64,000 nucleotides of DNA from Chitinophagaceae bacterium (GCA_023957125.1 JAMLHL010000001.1:371254-435253); one strand, 5' to 3'; counted from the first letter of the stretch, positions 44,734-54,234 are shown. A program made the numbers and translations. Notes: generated from the sequence alone by a model not told the origin.

Positions 44734-44859
44734 ACCTTCATTTAAATACCCAAAAATTGTCTTTCCAACCTGCGATCTCAGATATTATACGCATGAGCAG
44801 CGAAAAAGTTACACCGGGAAAAAAATTCCCTGCCGGGAATGATATGTCCTGTTTTGAGA

Positions 44860-46707
44860 TTATGCCAGCATCTTTCTTATAACGGCGGTCAACTCTCCTT
44901 TGGTGATCGGCACTCCCATGATTTTGTTGAAGCCTTTGGCGTCTACAAGGTATTTGTCGCGAATGATCCTGATCAGTTGGCCGTTATTGATTTCGGGTAT
45001 AAGCACCTGCCTGAAATTACGGATCAGCGCTCCGAGGTTGCGCGGGAAGGGTCTTAAATAACGGATATGGGCATGCGACACACGGTACCCGGCTAACTGA
45101 AGCTCCGCCACCGCGCTTTTAATAACGCCATAAGTGGAGCCCCAGCCTAATACCAGCAGATCTCCCCCGTCGGCGCCGCTGTCCAACTGCTGCTCGGGGA
45201 TATCACCGGCAATCTTTTCTACTTTTTCCTCCCGGATCTTCACCATCAACTGGTGGTTCTCGGGGTCATAGCTCACATTTCCCGTTATGTCTTCTTTTTC
45301 AAGTCCTCCCATGCGGTATTCCAGTCCCGGCGTGCCGGGTACCACCCAGGGACGGACTAGGTTTTCATTCCTTAAGTAGGGTTGGAATGTTTCTTCATTT
45401 TCTTCCAGTTCTTTTTTGAAAGGTACCCGCACTTCGGGCAGATCCGAACTTTGCGGAAAACGCCAGGGCTCCGCACCATTGGCTATATAGCCATCGCTGA
45501 GCAAAATCACCGGGGTCATGTGCTGAACGGAGATCCGGCAGGCTTCATATACTGCATCAAAACAGTCATGCGGCGAGCAGGCGGCAACCACGGGCATAGG
45601 ACATTCGCCGTTTCTTCCGTAATAGGCCTGCAGTAAATCGCTTTGTTCGGTTTTGGTGGGCAAGCCGGTAGAGGGACCCCCCCTCTGCACATCCACAATT
45701 ACCAGCGGAATTTCCAGCATCACCGCCAGCCCCATCGCCTCCGTTTTTAAAGCCATTCCGGGCCCCGAGGTGGCGGTTACACCCAGGCTGCCCCCGTAGG
45801 AGGCCCCAATGGCAGCGGAAATACCGGCAATTTCATCTTCGGCCTGGAAAGTACGGATACCGAAAGCTTTGTGACGGCTTAGTTCGTGCAAAATATCCGA
45901 AGCCGGGGTTATGGGATAAGTACCCAGGAACAAGGGCAACCCGCTTTTCTGTGAAAAGGCTATCAGTCCGTAAGCCAGCGCCTGGTTGCCCCTGATGGAA
46001 CGATAAAGGCCCTTTTCCATCCGGGCTTTTGCCACGGTAAAAACAGTGCCGAAAGCCTCTGTGGTATCGCCATAATTATATCCCGCCCTGAGCGCCCTCA
46101 CATTGCTTTCATATATTTCCGGCCGCTTCCCGAATTTCTCCCTTAAAAATTCGAGAGTGCTCTCCGGGCTGCGGTTGTACATCCAATACAAAAACCCCAG
46201 CACAAACATGTTTTTCGCCCTGTCTTTCTCTTTAGTGCCCATGGTGATGTCTTTCAGCGCCTCCCGGGTCATTTTGGTAACGTCCATCCGGATAAGGTTG
46301 TAATTCCCGAGACTGCCATCCTCCAGGGGATTAACGCCTTCCGGGTATTTGGCCAGCCGGAGGTTTTTCGCATCAAAGCCGTCTGTATTGGCAATGATCC
46401 GTCCGCCTTTTTTCAACGATTTCAGGTTTACTTTCAGCGCCGCGGCGTTCATCGCCACCAACACATCATACTCGTCTCCGGGGGTATATACCTGGTCGCT
46501 GGAAAACCTTAACTGGTACCCGCTCACTCCCGGCACCGTACCCTGGGGCGCCCGTATTTCCGCGGGGAAATCAGGAAAAGTAGCCAGGTCTATTCCCAAA
46601 AGAGCCGTATTATTGGTAAACTGACTGCCGGTTAATTGCATCCCATCGCCACTATCGCCCGCGAATTTGATCACCACCTCCTGTAAAACTTCTCTATTTA
46701 TAGTCAT
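44860..46707 (-). CDS. korA: 2-oxoacid:ferredoxin oxidoreductase, fused gamma-alpha subunit
   Basis: 615 aa. The N-terminal gamma domain starts EVVIKFAGDSGDGMQLTGSQ (about 10-29); the alpha (pyrimidine-binding) domain begins near residue 240 with GNQALAYGLIAFSQKSGLPLF, then YPITPASDILHELS and the C-terminal domain II. It would oxidise 2-oxoglutarate or another 2-oxoacid with ferredoxin as acceptor. The expected beta subunit (thiamine-pyrophosphate) gene is not beside it: upstream is a divergent glycosyltransferase and downstream a sigma factor. Confidence 0.92.
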   Translation of the reverse strand: MTINREVLQEVVIKFAGDSGDGMQLTGSQFTNNTALLGIDLATFPDFPAEIRAPQGTVPGVSGYQLRFSSDQVYTPGDEYDVLVAMNAAALKVNLKSLKKGGRIIANTDGFDAKNLRLAKYPEGVNPLEDGSLGNYNLIRMDVTKMTREALKDITMGTKEKDRAKNMFVLGFLYWMYNRSPESTLEFLREKFGKRPEIYESNVRALRAGYNYGDTTEAFGTVFTVAKARMEKGLYRSIRGNQALAYGLIAFSQKSGLPLFLGTYPITPASDILHELSRHKAFGIRTFQAEDEIAGISAAIGASYGGSLGVTATSGPGMALKTEAMGLAVMLEIPLVIVDVQRGGPSTGLPTKTEQSDLLQAYYGRNGECPMPVVAACSPHDCFDAVYEACRISVQHMTPVILLSDGYIANGAEPWRFPQSSDLPEVRVPFKKELEENEETFQPYLRNENLVRPWVVPGTPGLEYRMGGLEKEDITGNVSYDPENHQLMVKIREEKVEKIAGDIPEQQLDSGADGGDLLVLGWGSTYGVIKSAVAELQLAGYRVSHAHIRYLRPFPRNLGALIRNFRQVLIPEINNGQLIRIIRDKYLVDAKGFNKIMGVPITKGELTAVIRKMLA

Positions 46708-46882
46708 TTTTTATAATTGATTGAAACCATGCAAAGTTAGCTCAACCTGCATTGAGCCGGGTCAAAAATAAAATCATTACCTGATCAACATTGTTGAGAT
46801 CAGGAATTATAATCCGCATCATCCCGGGTGCATTATTTTGTGAACTGCATTAAAATCTCGTAATTCGTTTTTCAACCTGTGC

Positions 46883-47770
46883 ATGGTGGTACTTACCGTA
46901 ATAATTGTCAGTTATAATGTAAAATACTATCTCCAAAAGTGTTTGGACTCGGTTTATACCGCAGGCAAAAACATAAATCTTGAGGTGATAGTGGTGGACA
47001 ATTGCTCCGCCGATGGCACAAGGGAGTACCTGGAGCCGTTATTCCCCGGCGTTAAATTTTTCTGGAACCACGAAAACAAAGGTTTTGCCAAAGCCTGTAA
47101 CCAGGGCTTGCAAACGGCTGCCGGCGACTGTATCCTTTTTTTAAATCCCGACACCGTTGTGGAAGAAGATTGTTTCGTAAAATGCCTCGGGTTTTTTGAG
47201 GCCCACCCGGACGCGGGCGCGGTAGGCGTAAGAATGATCAATGGATCGGGACGGTTTTTAAGAGAAAGTAAAAGAGCTTTTCCGCACCCCTTCACCGCGC
47301 TTATGAAATTGACCGGTTTGGCACGCCTGTTCCCCCGTTCGGCGGTCTTTGCAAGGTATTACCTCGGGCACCTGGACGAAATGCAAACCCATGAGGTGGA
47401 CGTGATTGCCGGGGCTTTTATGATGATGAAGAAAGAGATCGCCACGCGTACCGGTGGATTTGATGAAGATTTTTTTATGTACGGCGAAGACATTGACCTC
47501 AGTTACCGGATCAGGGAACTGGGCTGTAAAAACTACTATTACCCGGGGGTAACCATCCTGCATTTCAAGGGGAAAAGCACGCCCCAAAAAGACCAGCGGT
47601 ATATATACATATTTTATAACGCTATGCATATCTTCGTTAATAAGCACTATAAACAGCAGTGGGGGGGCGGCTACAGACTTCTCCTCCAATCTGCCTTATG
47701 GTGCCGGGCAGCGGTGGATATTCTCTGGCTGCGGGCAGCGCAGGTATTCCGCCATTTTACCGGCAAATAA
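46883..47770 (+). CDS. Glycosyltransferase family 2
   Basis: 295 aa. It starts LTVIIVSYNVKYYLQKCLDS and shows the GT2 core: VVDNCSADGTREYL, then LFLNPDTVVEEDC (the metal-binding DxD-like site in NPD), and GGFDEDFFMYGEDIDLSYRIRELG. A hydrophobic C-terminus may anchor it to the membrane. It resembles rhamnosyl- or other transferases acting on polysaccharide or lipid-linked glycans. Divergent from korA across about 175 bases. Confidence 0.9.
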   Translation: MVVLTVIIVSYNVKYYLQKCLDSVYTAGKNINLEVIVVDNCSADGTREYLEPLFPGVKFFWNHENKGFAKACNQGLQTAAGDCILFLNPDTVVEEDCFVKCLGFFEAHPDAGAVGVRMINGSGRFLRESKRAFPHPFTALMKLTGLARLFPRSAVFARYYLGHLDEMQTHEVDVIAGAFMMMKKEIATRTGGFDEDFFMYGEDIDLSYRIRELGCKNYYYPGVTILHFKGKSTPQKDQRYIYIFYNAMHIFVNKHYKQQWGGGYRLLLQSALWCRAAVDILWLRAAQVFRHFTGK

Positions 47771-47824
47771 TATCAAAACACCCTTCCCGTGAGAAAGGAT
47801 TTAGGCGCATACGAACTTGTGTTA

Positions 47825-47832
47825 TACATTTG
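47825..47832 (+). promoter_or_regulatory. Putative -7 promoter box of the GH3 gene
   Basis: TACATTTG fits TAnnTTTG and lies 33 bases before the ATG at 47866. No -33 TTG is at the right distance. Confidence 0.4.
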
Positions 47833-47865
47833 TCCGGTAACACATTATTAACCCATCTCTATTCA

Positions 47866-49392
47866 ATGGGGCTTATTGAAATACCTATTCCCAAAACAAT
47901 CGCAAGAACCTTGAAATTGCATGCCGGTTCGCAGCGGCGGCAACAGGGGAGAGTTTTAAAAAAACTGCTGAAAAAGGCAAAATTCACCGAATTTGGCCAG
48001 GCTTATCATTTTGACGAGATCCTGCTTCATAAAGAACCCGAAAAAGCATTCCAGCAACGGGTACCTGTTTTTGATTACGATAGTATTTACCGGCAATGGT
48101 GGTATCGTACCCTGGATGGGATACCGGACGTGTGCTGGCCGGGAAAAATAGAATATTTTGCCCTGAGTTCCGGTACATCCGGCTCGGCCAGTAAATACAT
48201 TCCTGTAACGAACGACCTGATGCGCGGCAACCGGATCGTTATGATCAAACAACTGCTGACTTTGCTGAACTACGAAAATATTCCCGTAAAATCCATCCGC
48301 AAGGGCTGGCTGATGCTGGGCGGAAGTACGGATTTACAAAAGGGGCCGGGGTATTATGCCGGCGACCTCAGCGGCATAACGGCTAAGAAAGTACCTTTCT
48401 GGTTCTCACCTTTCTATAAACCCGGCAAAAAAATAGCCCGCACCAAAGACTGGAACACCAAGCTGGACGAGATCGTGGAACAGGCGCCCCATTGGGACAT
48501 CGGCTTTGTGGTGGGCGTGCCTGCCTGGATACAGATGTGCATGGAGATGGTCATAGAAAGGTATCACCTGAAAAATATCCATGAAATTTGGCCCAACCTG
48601 GCTTTTTACGTACATGGAGGCGTGGCCTTTGATCCGTATAAAAAAGGATTTGAGAAATTACTGGGAAAACCTCTCACGTATATAGAAACCTACCTGGCTT
48701 CCGAAGGCTTTATTGCCTACCAGGATATGCAGCATGGTAAAGGGATGAAGCTGAGTACAAACGAACATATTTTTCTTGAATTCATCCCCTTCAACTCCGG
48801 GAATTTTGACCACGATGGCAATATTATTGCCAACGCACAGGCTTTATTGCTGGATGAGGTGGAGGAAGCCACCGATTATGCCATTTTAATCAGCACCTCC
48901 GCCGGCGCCTGGAGATACCTCATTGGAGACACCGTTCGGTTCACCAACAAAAAGAGAGCCGAGATCGTGATCACCGGCAGAACCAAACACTTCCTGAACC
49001 TGGTGGGCGAGCACCTCAGTGTTGATAATATGAACAAAGCCATACAACTGGCGGGGCAGCAATTGAATATTTCTATTCCTGAATTTACCGTTGCCGGGAT
49101 CCCCCATGACGCTTTTTTTGCCCATCACTGGTATATAGCCTGCGATGATACGGTGGACACCGCCAGACTTCGCACCGCCATTGACGATTCCCTCAAAGAA
49201 CTGAACGACGATTATGCCGTGGAACGAAAAAGTGCCCTGAAAGAAGTACTGGTCACTATTTTACCGGAAAGGGCCTTTATGGAATTTATGGAAAGAAAGG
49301 GTAAGCTGGGGGGGCAACACAAGTTTCCACGAGTGATGAAGGGGAAGATGCTGGAAGAATGGCAGCAGTTTATCGCTTCGGTGATCCAATGA
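47866..49392 (+). CDS. GH3 auxin-responsive promoter family protein (acyl-adenylating)
   Basis: 508 aa from ATG 47866 (MGLIEIPIPKTIARTLKLH); the long upstream extension of the frame overlaps the glycosyltransferase. The adenylation P-loop FALSSGTSGSASKYIPVT (about 103-120) and GVAFDPYKKGFEKLLG, YIETYLASEGFIAYQ, and YLIGDTVRFTNKKRAEIVITGRTKHFLN are all GH3/JAR1-like. Plant members join amino acids to jasmonate or auxin; bacterial members are uncharacterised, so amide-bond formation between an acyl acid and an amine is the best guess. It is close to a LysE exporter gene. Confidence 0.9.
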   Translation: MGLIEIPIPKTIARTLKLHAGSQRRQQGRVLKKLLKKAKFTEFGQAYHFDEILLHKEPEKAFQQRVPVFDYDSIYRQWWYRTLDGIPDVCWPGKIEYFALSSGTSGSASKYIPVTNDLMRGNRIVMIKQLLTLLNYENIPVKSIRKGWLMLGGSTDLQKGPGYYAGDLSGITAKKVPFWFSPFYKPGKKIARTKDWNTKLDEIVEQAPHWDIGFVVGVPAWIQMCMEMVIERYHLKNIHEIWPNLAFYVHGGVAFDPYKKGFEKLLGKPLTYIETYLASEGFIAYQDMQHGKGMKLSTNEHIFLEFIPFNSGNFDHDGNIIANAQALLLDEVEEATDYAILISTSAGAWRYLIGDTVRFTNKKRAEIVITGRTKHFLNLVGEHLSVDNMNKAIQLAGQQLNISIPEFTVAGIPHDAFFAHHWYIACDDTVDTARLRTAIDDSLKELNDDYAVERKSALKEVLVTILPERAFMEFMERKGKLGGQHKFPRVMKGKMLEEWQQFIASVIQ

Positions 49393-49488
49393 TCCGGAAA
49401 TCTTTTTTACTTAACGGTTTTTTGCAAATCCTGTTAACCAGGGTTTCTTACATTTATATTTTTAAACTGTAATGTTAAAAGGGAAATT

Positions 49489-50130
49489 ATGATAGAGGCC
49501 CTGATAAAAGGATTGGCCTTGGGATTGATTTTAGCTTTGTCGGTGGGCCCGGTTATTTTCACTATTATCAAACAAAGTATCCATAATGGTCATGAGGGCG
49601 GTTTTACCTTTGTGGCGGGAGTATGGATCAGCGATATAATCCTGGTGGTATTATGCAATGCTTTTACCGAACTGGTAAAGGAAATGCTGGAATATAAAAA
49701 ACTGATCGGTTATGCGGGAAGTTCTTTCCTGATGATCATTGGTATCTATTACCTGTTGTTTAAAAAAATTGAGGTAAAGCCCAACGGCAATATGATGGCC
49801 GTGAAACTGGGGCGGGGCGACCATACCCAGATCTTTTTTTCAGGACTCCTGATCAATACGCTCAATCCCAGCGTTATTATTTTCTGGCTGGTCAATGCCA
49901 CAGCCTTTGCGGTGAGTCATACCTTACAGCAAAGGGTTGTCATTTTCACCACCTGCATCCTTTTTAATATGATGGCAGACTCAGCCAAGGTGCTGTTGGC
50001 CGGCAGCCTGCGAAAAAGACTAACGATGCATAACATCCTGGTGATCACTAAAATTTCAGGCGGTATCCTCATTGCATTTGCATTAGCCCTCATCTATGGC
50101 ATTATTTTCTGGAGCGATAAAGTAAACTAA
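49489..50130 (+). CDS. LysE/RhtB family exporter
   Basis: 213 aa with about six hydrophobic segments. Start LIKGLALGLILALSVGPVIFTIIKQS is the family signature; GHTQIFFSGLLINTLNPSVIIFWLVNA is the characteristic middle. Family members export amino acids and their derivatives. Its closeness to the GH3 enzyme, whose family conjugates amino acids, is suggestive, but there is a 96-base gap and no proven operon. Confidence 0.92.
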   Translation: MIEALIKGLALGLILALSVGPVIFTIIKQSIHNGHEGGFTFVAGVWISDIILVVLCNAFTELVKEMLEYKKLIGYAGSSFLMIIGIYYLLFKKIEVKPNGNMMAVKLGRGDHTQIFFSGLLINTLNPSVIIFWLVNATAFAVSHTLQQRVVIFTTCILFNMMADSAKVLLAGSLRKRLTMHNILVITKISGGILIAFALALIYGIIFWSDKVN

Positions 50131-50163
50131 GACGATTCTCCCGGGGGGCTGCCGAATTACCGC

Positions 50164-50171
50164 TACTTTTG
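50164..50171 (+). promoter_or_regulatory. Putative -7 promoter box of the 180-aa gene
   Basis: TACTTTTG fits TAnnTTTG and is 13 bases before the ATG at 50185, giving a very short leader. Confidence 0.5.
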
Positions 50172-50184
50172 CAGGAACCATATT

Positions 50185-50727
50185 ATGATGTACAGACCCC
50201 TGCTACACCTCCTGTTTTTGTGTCTGCCGCTTTACGCTTTAGCGCAGCAAAGCGATTTTATATCCTTCCGGAAGAAAGACCGGACGCTCAAAACCTTCTT
50301 CAAAGGCATGCCCATTCAGTTTATTCATACCAGCGGATCGTATGTAAACGGGATCATTGAAAAAATTGATCACGACACCCTTTATATAAAACAATACGAT
50401 GTAAGAATGATTCCCACCCCCTGGGGGACCCGGGTACAGGATACCATCAGCCATTACGATCTGAGATTTCATTACCGGGAAATAGCGGCGATACCCAGGC
50501 CACCCCGGTCGTTTGAATTTATCCGCAACGGCACTCTTTTTATGATTTGCGGCGGCGGGTATGCGTTTCTCCATACATTCAACGGCCTGATACAAAAAGC
50601 AAAGATCTCCCCTCCAACGCTCGCTATCTCCGGGGCGGTAGCAGCCGCTGGATTTACCATGCTCAAACTGCGAAAACATTATTACCCCATCGGGGAAAAA
50701 TATAAAATAGTGTACGTGCCGATGTAG
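50185..50727 (+). CDS. Conserved secreted/membrane hypothetical protein
   Basis: 180 aa. A signal peptide (MMYRPLLHLLFLCLPLYALAQ) is followed by a mostly beta domain (IQFIHTSGSYVNGIIEKIDHDTLYIKQYDVRMI) and a C-terminal segment with two short hydrophobic stretches (LFMICGGGYAFLHTF and ISGAVAAAGFTML). I do not recognise a named domain, though the first half resembles small barrel-like envelope proteins of Bacteroidota. The mtgA gene follows after 22 bases and may be co-transcribed. Confidence 0.7.
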   Translation: MMYRPLLHLLFLCLPLYALAQQSDFISFRKKDRTLKTFFKGMPIQFIHTSGSYVNGIIEKIDHDTLYIKQYDVRMIPTPWGTRVQDTISHYDLRFHYREIAAIPRPPRSFEFIRNGTLFMICGGGYAFLHTFNGLIQKAKISPPTLAISGAVAAAGFTMLKLRKHYYPIGEKYKIVYVPM

Positions 50728-50749
50728 CTTCAAAGGATATTTCCGCTTT

Positions 50750-51487
50750 GTGAGCTACATTGCATTTTTTTTGACGTCTGATGTGAAAAAGTTCCTGATA
50801 CGCCTTTGGAAGTTTTGTAAGAGATTGATCCTCGCTCTTGTCATCCTTCAGTTGATTTATATTATTTTGCTGAAATGGGTCAATCCCCCCATAACCCTCA
50901 CCCAGCTTAGCAGCCTGCTGGAAGGCAACGGACTGAAGAGAGATTATGTCGGTTCCGAAAAAATCTCCCCTAACGCCGGGCTGGCGGTTATTGCGTCTGA
51001 AGACCAGTTGTTCGCCGACCACAACGGGTTTGACTGGAAAAGTATTCAGAAAGCCATCGAAAAAAATCAAAAGAAAAAAAACAGGATCGTGGGCGCTTCC
51101 ACCATCAGTCAGCAAACGGCAAAGAATGTTTTTTTATGGCAACAACGGAGCTGGCTCAGGAAAGGGATGGAGGTGTATTTTACTTTTATGATCGAATGGA
51201 TCTGGGGAAAAGAAAGGATCCTGGAAGTTTATCTGAATGTGTCGGAAATGGGCAGGGGGATTTTCGGGATTGAAGCGGCCGCGCGGCATTATTTTAAAAA
51301 ACCTGCCGCGCAACTTACCCGCACTGAAGCCGCCATGATCGCTTCCTCCCTGCCCAATCCCATAAAATATACCGTAAAGCCACGCTCCCGGTATGTGGCC
51401 GTGCGCTACCCCTGGGTATTGCAGCAGATGAATAACCTTGAAGGCGACCCGGATATTCAAAAAATAATCACCGGGAAAAAAGAATGA
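50750..51487 (+). CDS. mtgA: Monofunctional peptidoglycan transglycosylase
   Basis: 245 aa from GTG 50750; GTG 50780 (MKKFLIRLWKFCK) is an equally good start and places the basic residues right before the membrane helix (LILALVILQLIYIILLKWV). The GT51 catalytic region has VIASEDQLFADHNGFDWKSIQKAI (catalytic Glu in SED), then GASTISQQTAKNVFLW, ERILEVYLNVSEMGRGIFGIEAAARHYFKK and LTRTEAAMIASSLPNP. It polymerises lipid II glycan strands without a transpeptidase domain. Confidence 0.94.
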   Translation: MSYIAFFLTSDVKKFLIRLWKFCKRLILALVILQLIYIILLKWVNPPITLTQLSSLLEGNGLKRDYVGSEKISPNAGLAVIASEDQLFADHNGFDWKSIQKAIEKNQKKKNRIVGASTISQQTAKNVFLWQQRSWLRKGMEVYFTFMIEWIWGKERILEVYLNVSEMGRGIFGIEAAARHYFKKPAAQLTRTEAAMIASSLPNPIKYTVKPRSRYVAVRYPWVLQQMNNLEGDPDIQKIITGKKE

Positions 51488-51531
51488 CGCCAGACTTACC
51501 GCCTCAACAAGGCGCTGCGCCCGGGTGAAAC

Positions 51532-52173
51532 CTATTGCTTTCTATCAACCGGTAATTGTATGGGCAAAACGGCTTTCACATCATCCCAGGCAATCCACAA
51601 CAGGGCCTCGCCAGGCGCCCCTTCGGTGGTTTCCATAGAAAACACCTCCACCGGGGGCCGGGTAGGAATAGTGGGTATGGTAAACCTGAACAGGTCTTTG
51701 GCTGGATCCGTTTTTAACCCCCAGCTATAGAGATCGCTGTTCAGCACCAGCGTCCATTCGGCGGGCGTTGGAATACAATACAGCCGGTAACGGCCTGTGG
51801 GAATCTCCTGGTGCTGTATAACCACAGGCTCAAAGAACTCGATCTCGGTGGCTTCATTCGCCCCCAGTCGCCAGGGTTCGTTATACTTTATCAGAGCACC
51901 GAATATGGCCCTCCCATTTTTTTGAGGCCGGCTGTAAATGATCCTGAAAACCGGCGGGGAAGATTCTTTCCCGATCATCTTAAGTTTGGGATATTCCGGG
52001 GGATAGTAGAGAATATCCAAAGGGGATTGATCCAAAACAGACAGCCCAACCCGTTCATTCTGCGGCGGAACAGCGGCAGCAGCCGATGGCCGTTCTCCGG
52101 TGGTGCAGGCGCAACAAAAAATACACAGCAGGATTATACAGAAACGAACTATGTTACATGGTGAAAAAGTCAT
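51532..52173 (-). CDS. DUF2911 lipoprotein
   Basis: 213 aa from ATG 52173 (MTFSPCNIVRFCIILLCIFCCAC); a lipobox-like FCCAC lies near residue 23, so a lipoprotein. The body matches DUF2911: DILYYPPEYPKLKM, IFGALIKYNEPWRLGANEATEIEF, PTGRYRLYCIPTPAEWTLVLN and a final strand LWIAWDDVKAVLPI. The family is secreted and uncharacterised. Longer starts would add 50 residues of no apparent conservation. Convergent with mtgA. Confidence 0.88.
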   Translation of the reverse strand: MTFSPCNIVRFCIILLCIFCCACTTGERPSAAAAVPPQNERVGLSVLDQSPLDILYYPPEYPKLKMIGKESSPPVFRIIYSRPQKNGRAIFGALIKYNEPWRLGANEATEIEFFEPVVIQHQEIPTGRYRLYCIPTPAEWTLVLNSDLYSWGLKTDPAKDLFRFTIPTIPTRPPVEVFSMETTEGAPGEALLWIAWDDVKAVLPIQLPVDRKQ

Positions 52174-52338
52174 ATACCGACCCTGGCTTATTAAGTCAAA
52201 ACGACAAATGTACTGGTTTGCGTATATATTCAAAAGCCAATAGTACAGAAGGGTATCCCCTGAATTTTCGCTCCCTTTGTGGCATTCCGGCCGGTGGACA
52301 CCGACCGGTAGTGAATGCAGCATCGGGCGATGGAGATA

Positions 52339-52932
52339 TCATACACGGAAAATTGCCTGGAAACCAGACCAGGCCATTTGTTCAACATCCGGGAAAAAGG
52401 CATCATAACATTCCTGCAACTGTTTATAATGCGATTCAAAGGCTTCAAACGCAGGCGCGCTTTCCGTCATATACGCCGCCCGGCGTACCAGTCCTGCAAA
52501 ACTGTTTTGAATCCCCCACCGGTATTGATAATTGTACAACCAGTTTTGCGCTTTCATATAGGGCAACATAAAGCTAAACCGCTCCGGCAGCACCGCTTGG
52601 TACAGATCAAGCTGAGCATAAGTTTGCCCGGAAAATGCCATTAATTGCTCTCCCGGAAAAGCTTTTGCATCCCTGGCCAGGAAGTGGTCATATACAATAT
52701 CCACAAATGCCCCGGCGTAAAGGCGGTAATACGGACGGAAATATTGTTTTGCCGTTCGGGTAGCCACGTGCTGATCCGTGAATGTATCAATACTCCGGTG
52801 GAGGAGGATGCCCTTTTGAATGAGCGTGGCATAGTTTTCCTTCTTACGGCCTTTCACAAAATCACTGATCATATTCCCCACCAGTACCTCGGGATGACCA
52901 AACGACAGATAAGCATGCGCCAGATAGTTCAT
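52339..52932 (-). CDS. acpH: Acyl carrier protein phosphodiesterase (DUF479)
   Basis: 197 aa from ATG 52932 (MNYLAHAYLSFGHPEVLVGNMISDFVKG), the family signature; HD-like metal ligands are in LLHRSIDTFTDQH and YDHFLARD. It removes the 4'-phosphopantetheine arm from acyl carrier protein. A 67-base divergent region separates it from the cupin-8 gene. Confidence 0.93.
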   Translation of the reverse strand: MNYLAHAYLSFGHPEVLVGNMISDFVKGRKKENYATLIQKGILLHRSIDTFTDQHVATRTAKQYFRPYYRLYAGAFVDIVYDHFLARDAKAFPGEQLMAFSGQTYAQLDLYQAVLPERFSFMLPYMKAQNWLYNYQYRWGIQNSFAGLVRRAAYMTESAPAFEAFESHYKQLQECYDAFFPDVEQMAWSGFQAIFRV

Positions 52933-52952
52933 TATATAGTGTCTTTTAACAA

Positions 52953-52979
52953 TTGAAATTAAAAGAAGTTTTAATTTTG
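52953..52979 (+). promoter_or_regulatory. Promoter of the cupin-8 gene
   Basis: TTG (52953-52955), 16 bases, TAATTTTG (52972-52979), close to the Bacteroidota TTG/TAnnTTTG consensus; the spacer is one base short. The ATG is at 53000. Confidence 0.6.
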
Positions 52980-52999
52980 TCTGCCTTAAAAAAATATTT

Positions 53000-53896
53000 A
53001 TGCTTTTACAGCCTGTTGATACTATAGACGCCATTTCACCGGAAAAATTTAGAAAAGAATATTACGAACGCCAAAAGCCGCTGGTTATAAAAAACCTGGC
53101 AAAAGATTGGCCGGCTTATCACAAATGGTCGTGGGACTATTTTAAGGAAATTGTTGGAGATAAGCAGGTGGGCATCTATAACAACACTAAAAGCGATGCC
53201 TATACGCCGGTGAATAAAGCAGATGATTATACGACTTTTGGTGAATATGTGGATATGATCCGGAAGGGGCCGGCAGGATGGCGTATTTTCCTGTTTAATA
53301 TCTTCGATCATGCTCCCCAATTAACACAGGATTTTACCTGGCCGGATCACCTCATGAAAGGATTTGTCAAACGCTTCCCCATGCTGTTTGTAGGAGGGGC
53401 CACCTCTATCACCCACCTGCATTTTGACATTGACCTGTCGCATATCCTGCATACCCAATTTGTTGGCAAAAAGAAGGTGCTGCTTTTTCCTTACGAAGAA
53501 AAGGAGAAACTGTACCGGAAGCCGTATGAAGTATTGAGCTACGCGGATTTTTCTCATTATCAGGAACATAACGGCAAGCCTGATCTTGAGAAATTCCCGG
53601 CGCTGAGGCTGGCCAAAGGTCTGGAAGTAACCCTGGAGCATGGCGATACGCTTTTTATGCCTGCGGGTTACTGGCATCACATGGAATACCTGGAAAGCGG
53701 CTTCGCGATGAGTCTCCGGGCGCTGCAAAAGGGTATTGGCGGCAAAATGAAAGGAGCCTGGAACCTCGTGGGCATGCGTAACATTGATACGCTCATGAAA
53801 AAAACCGCCCCCCGGTGGTGGGATCAGTTTAAAAGAGAAAAGGCCATACAGTCTGCCCGGCAGGAAATTGCAAAGGCGGATGTGGCAATAAACTAA
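53000..53896 (+). CDS. Cupin-8 / JmjC-like iron-dependent dioxygenase
   Basis: 298 aa. The double-stranded beta-helix has the metal ligands of THLHFDIDLSHILHTQFVGKKKVLLFP (HxD) and the distal His in GYWHHMEY. FVGKKKVLLFP supplies the lysine that often binds 2-oxoglutarate. It begins with PLVIKNLAKDWPAYHKWSWDYF, typical of proteins annotated as cupin-like and related to JmjC and FIH. It probably hydroxylates a protein or small substrate that is not identifiable from the sequence. Confidence 0.88.
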   Translation: MLLQPVDTIDAISPEKFRKEYYERQKPLVIKNLAKDWPAYHKWSWDYFKEIVGDKQVGIYNNTKSDAYTPVNKADDYTTFGEYVDMIRKGPAGWRIFLFNIFDHAPQLTQDFTWPDHLMKGFVKRFPMLFVGGATSITHLHFDIDLSHILHTQFVGKKKVLLFPYEEKEKLYRKPYEVLSYADFSHYQEHNGKPDLEKFPALRLAKGLEVTLEHGDTLFMPAGYWHHMEYLESGFAMSLRALQKGIGGKMKGAWNLVGMRNIDTLMKKTAPRWWDQFKREKAIQSARQEIAKADVAIN

Positions 53897-54155
53897 ACCA
53901 GCAACTGATACCGGTAAAATTGAAGACGGGATATTCCCGGAAATCATAGGATATCTTTTTGTTTTGAAATATAAAAGGTATCTCTTAGTTTCGCATAAGT
54001 AATAATTCCGGACCCTCCGGATTCAGTACCTTATCTTCCACCTGTTTTTTATTGTCCAATTTCCTCCGCTTATAAAATCCGATATTTTCAGATCAGTTCA
54101 GGAGCCCGTTCCCGAAAGGAATAAATTGATTCGCAGCAAAAGTCACGAAGGATCG

Positions 54156-54185
54156 AAGACTTACGAAATCAATATTTCGCGTCTT
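54156..54185 (+). terminator. Hairpin followed by T-run (possible terminator)
   Basis: AAGAC (54156-54160) and GTCTT (54181-54185) flank an inner stem CGAAAT/ATTTCG (54164-54179), and the strand continues with a run of T. It lies 260 bases after the cupin-8 gene. The same bases resemble a short dispersed motif, CTTCGTG...CGTGGTTTC. Confidence 0.5.
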
Positions 54186-54212
54186 TTTTTGTGGTTTCAG
54201 AGGTAAGCACAG

Positions 54213-54234
54213 GCCGGTGATCTCTATCACCGGC
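54213..54234. repeat. 9-bp inverted repeat, GCCGGTGAT loop ATCACCGGC
   Basis: A perfect stem with a 4-base loop (54213-54221 and 54226-54234). No clear T-run follows. Bases 53897-54401 hold no gene; besides these two hairpins I see nothing. Confidence 0.6.

Noticed and set aside
47659..47865. N-terminal extension of the GH3 gene
   Set aside because: It overlaps the glycosyltransferase gene in another frame and has no GH3 features; ATG 47866 fits the family start.
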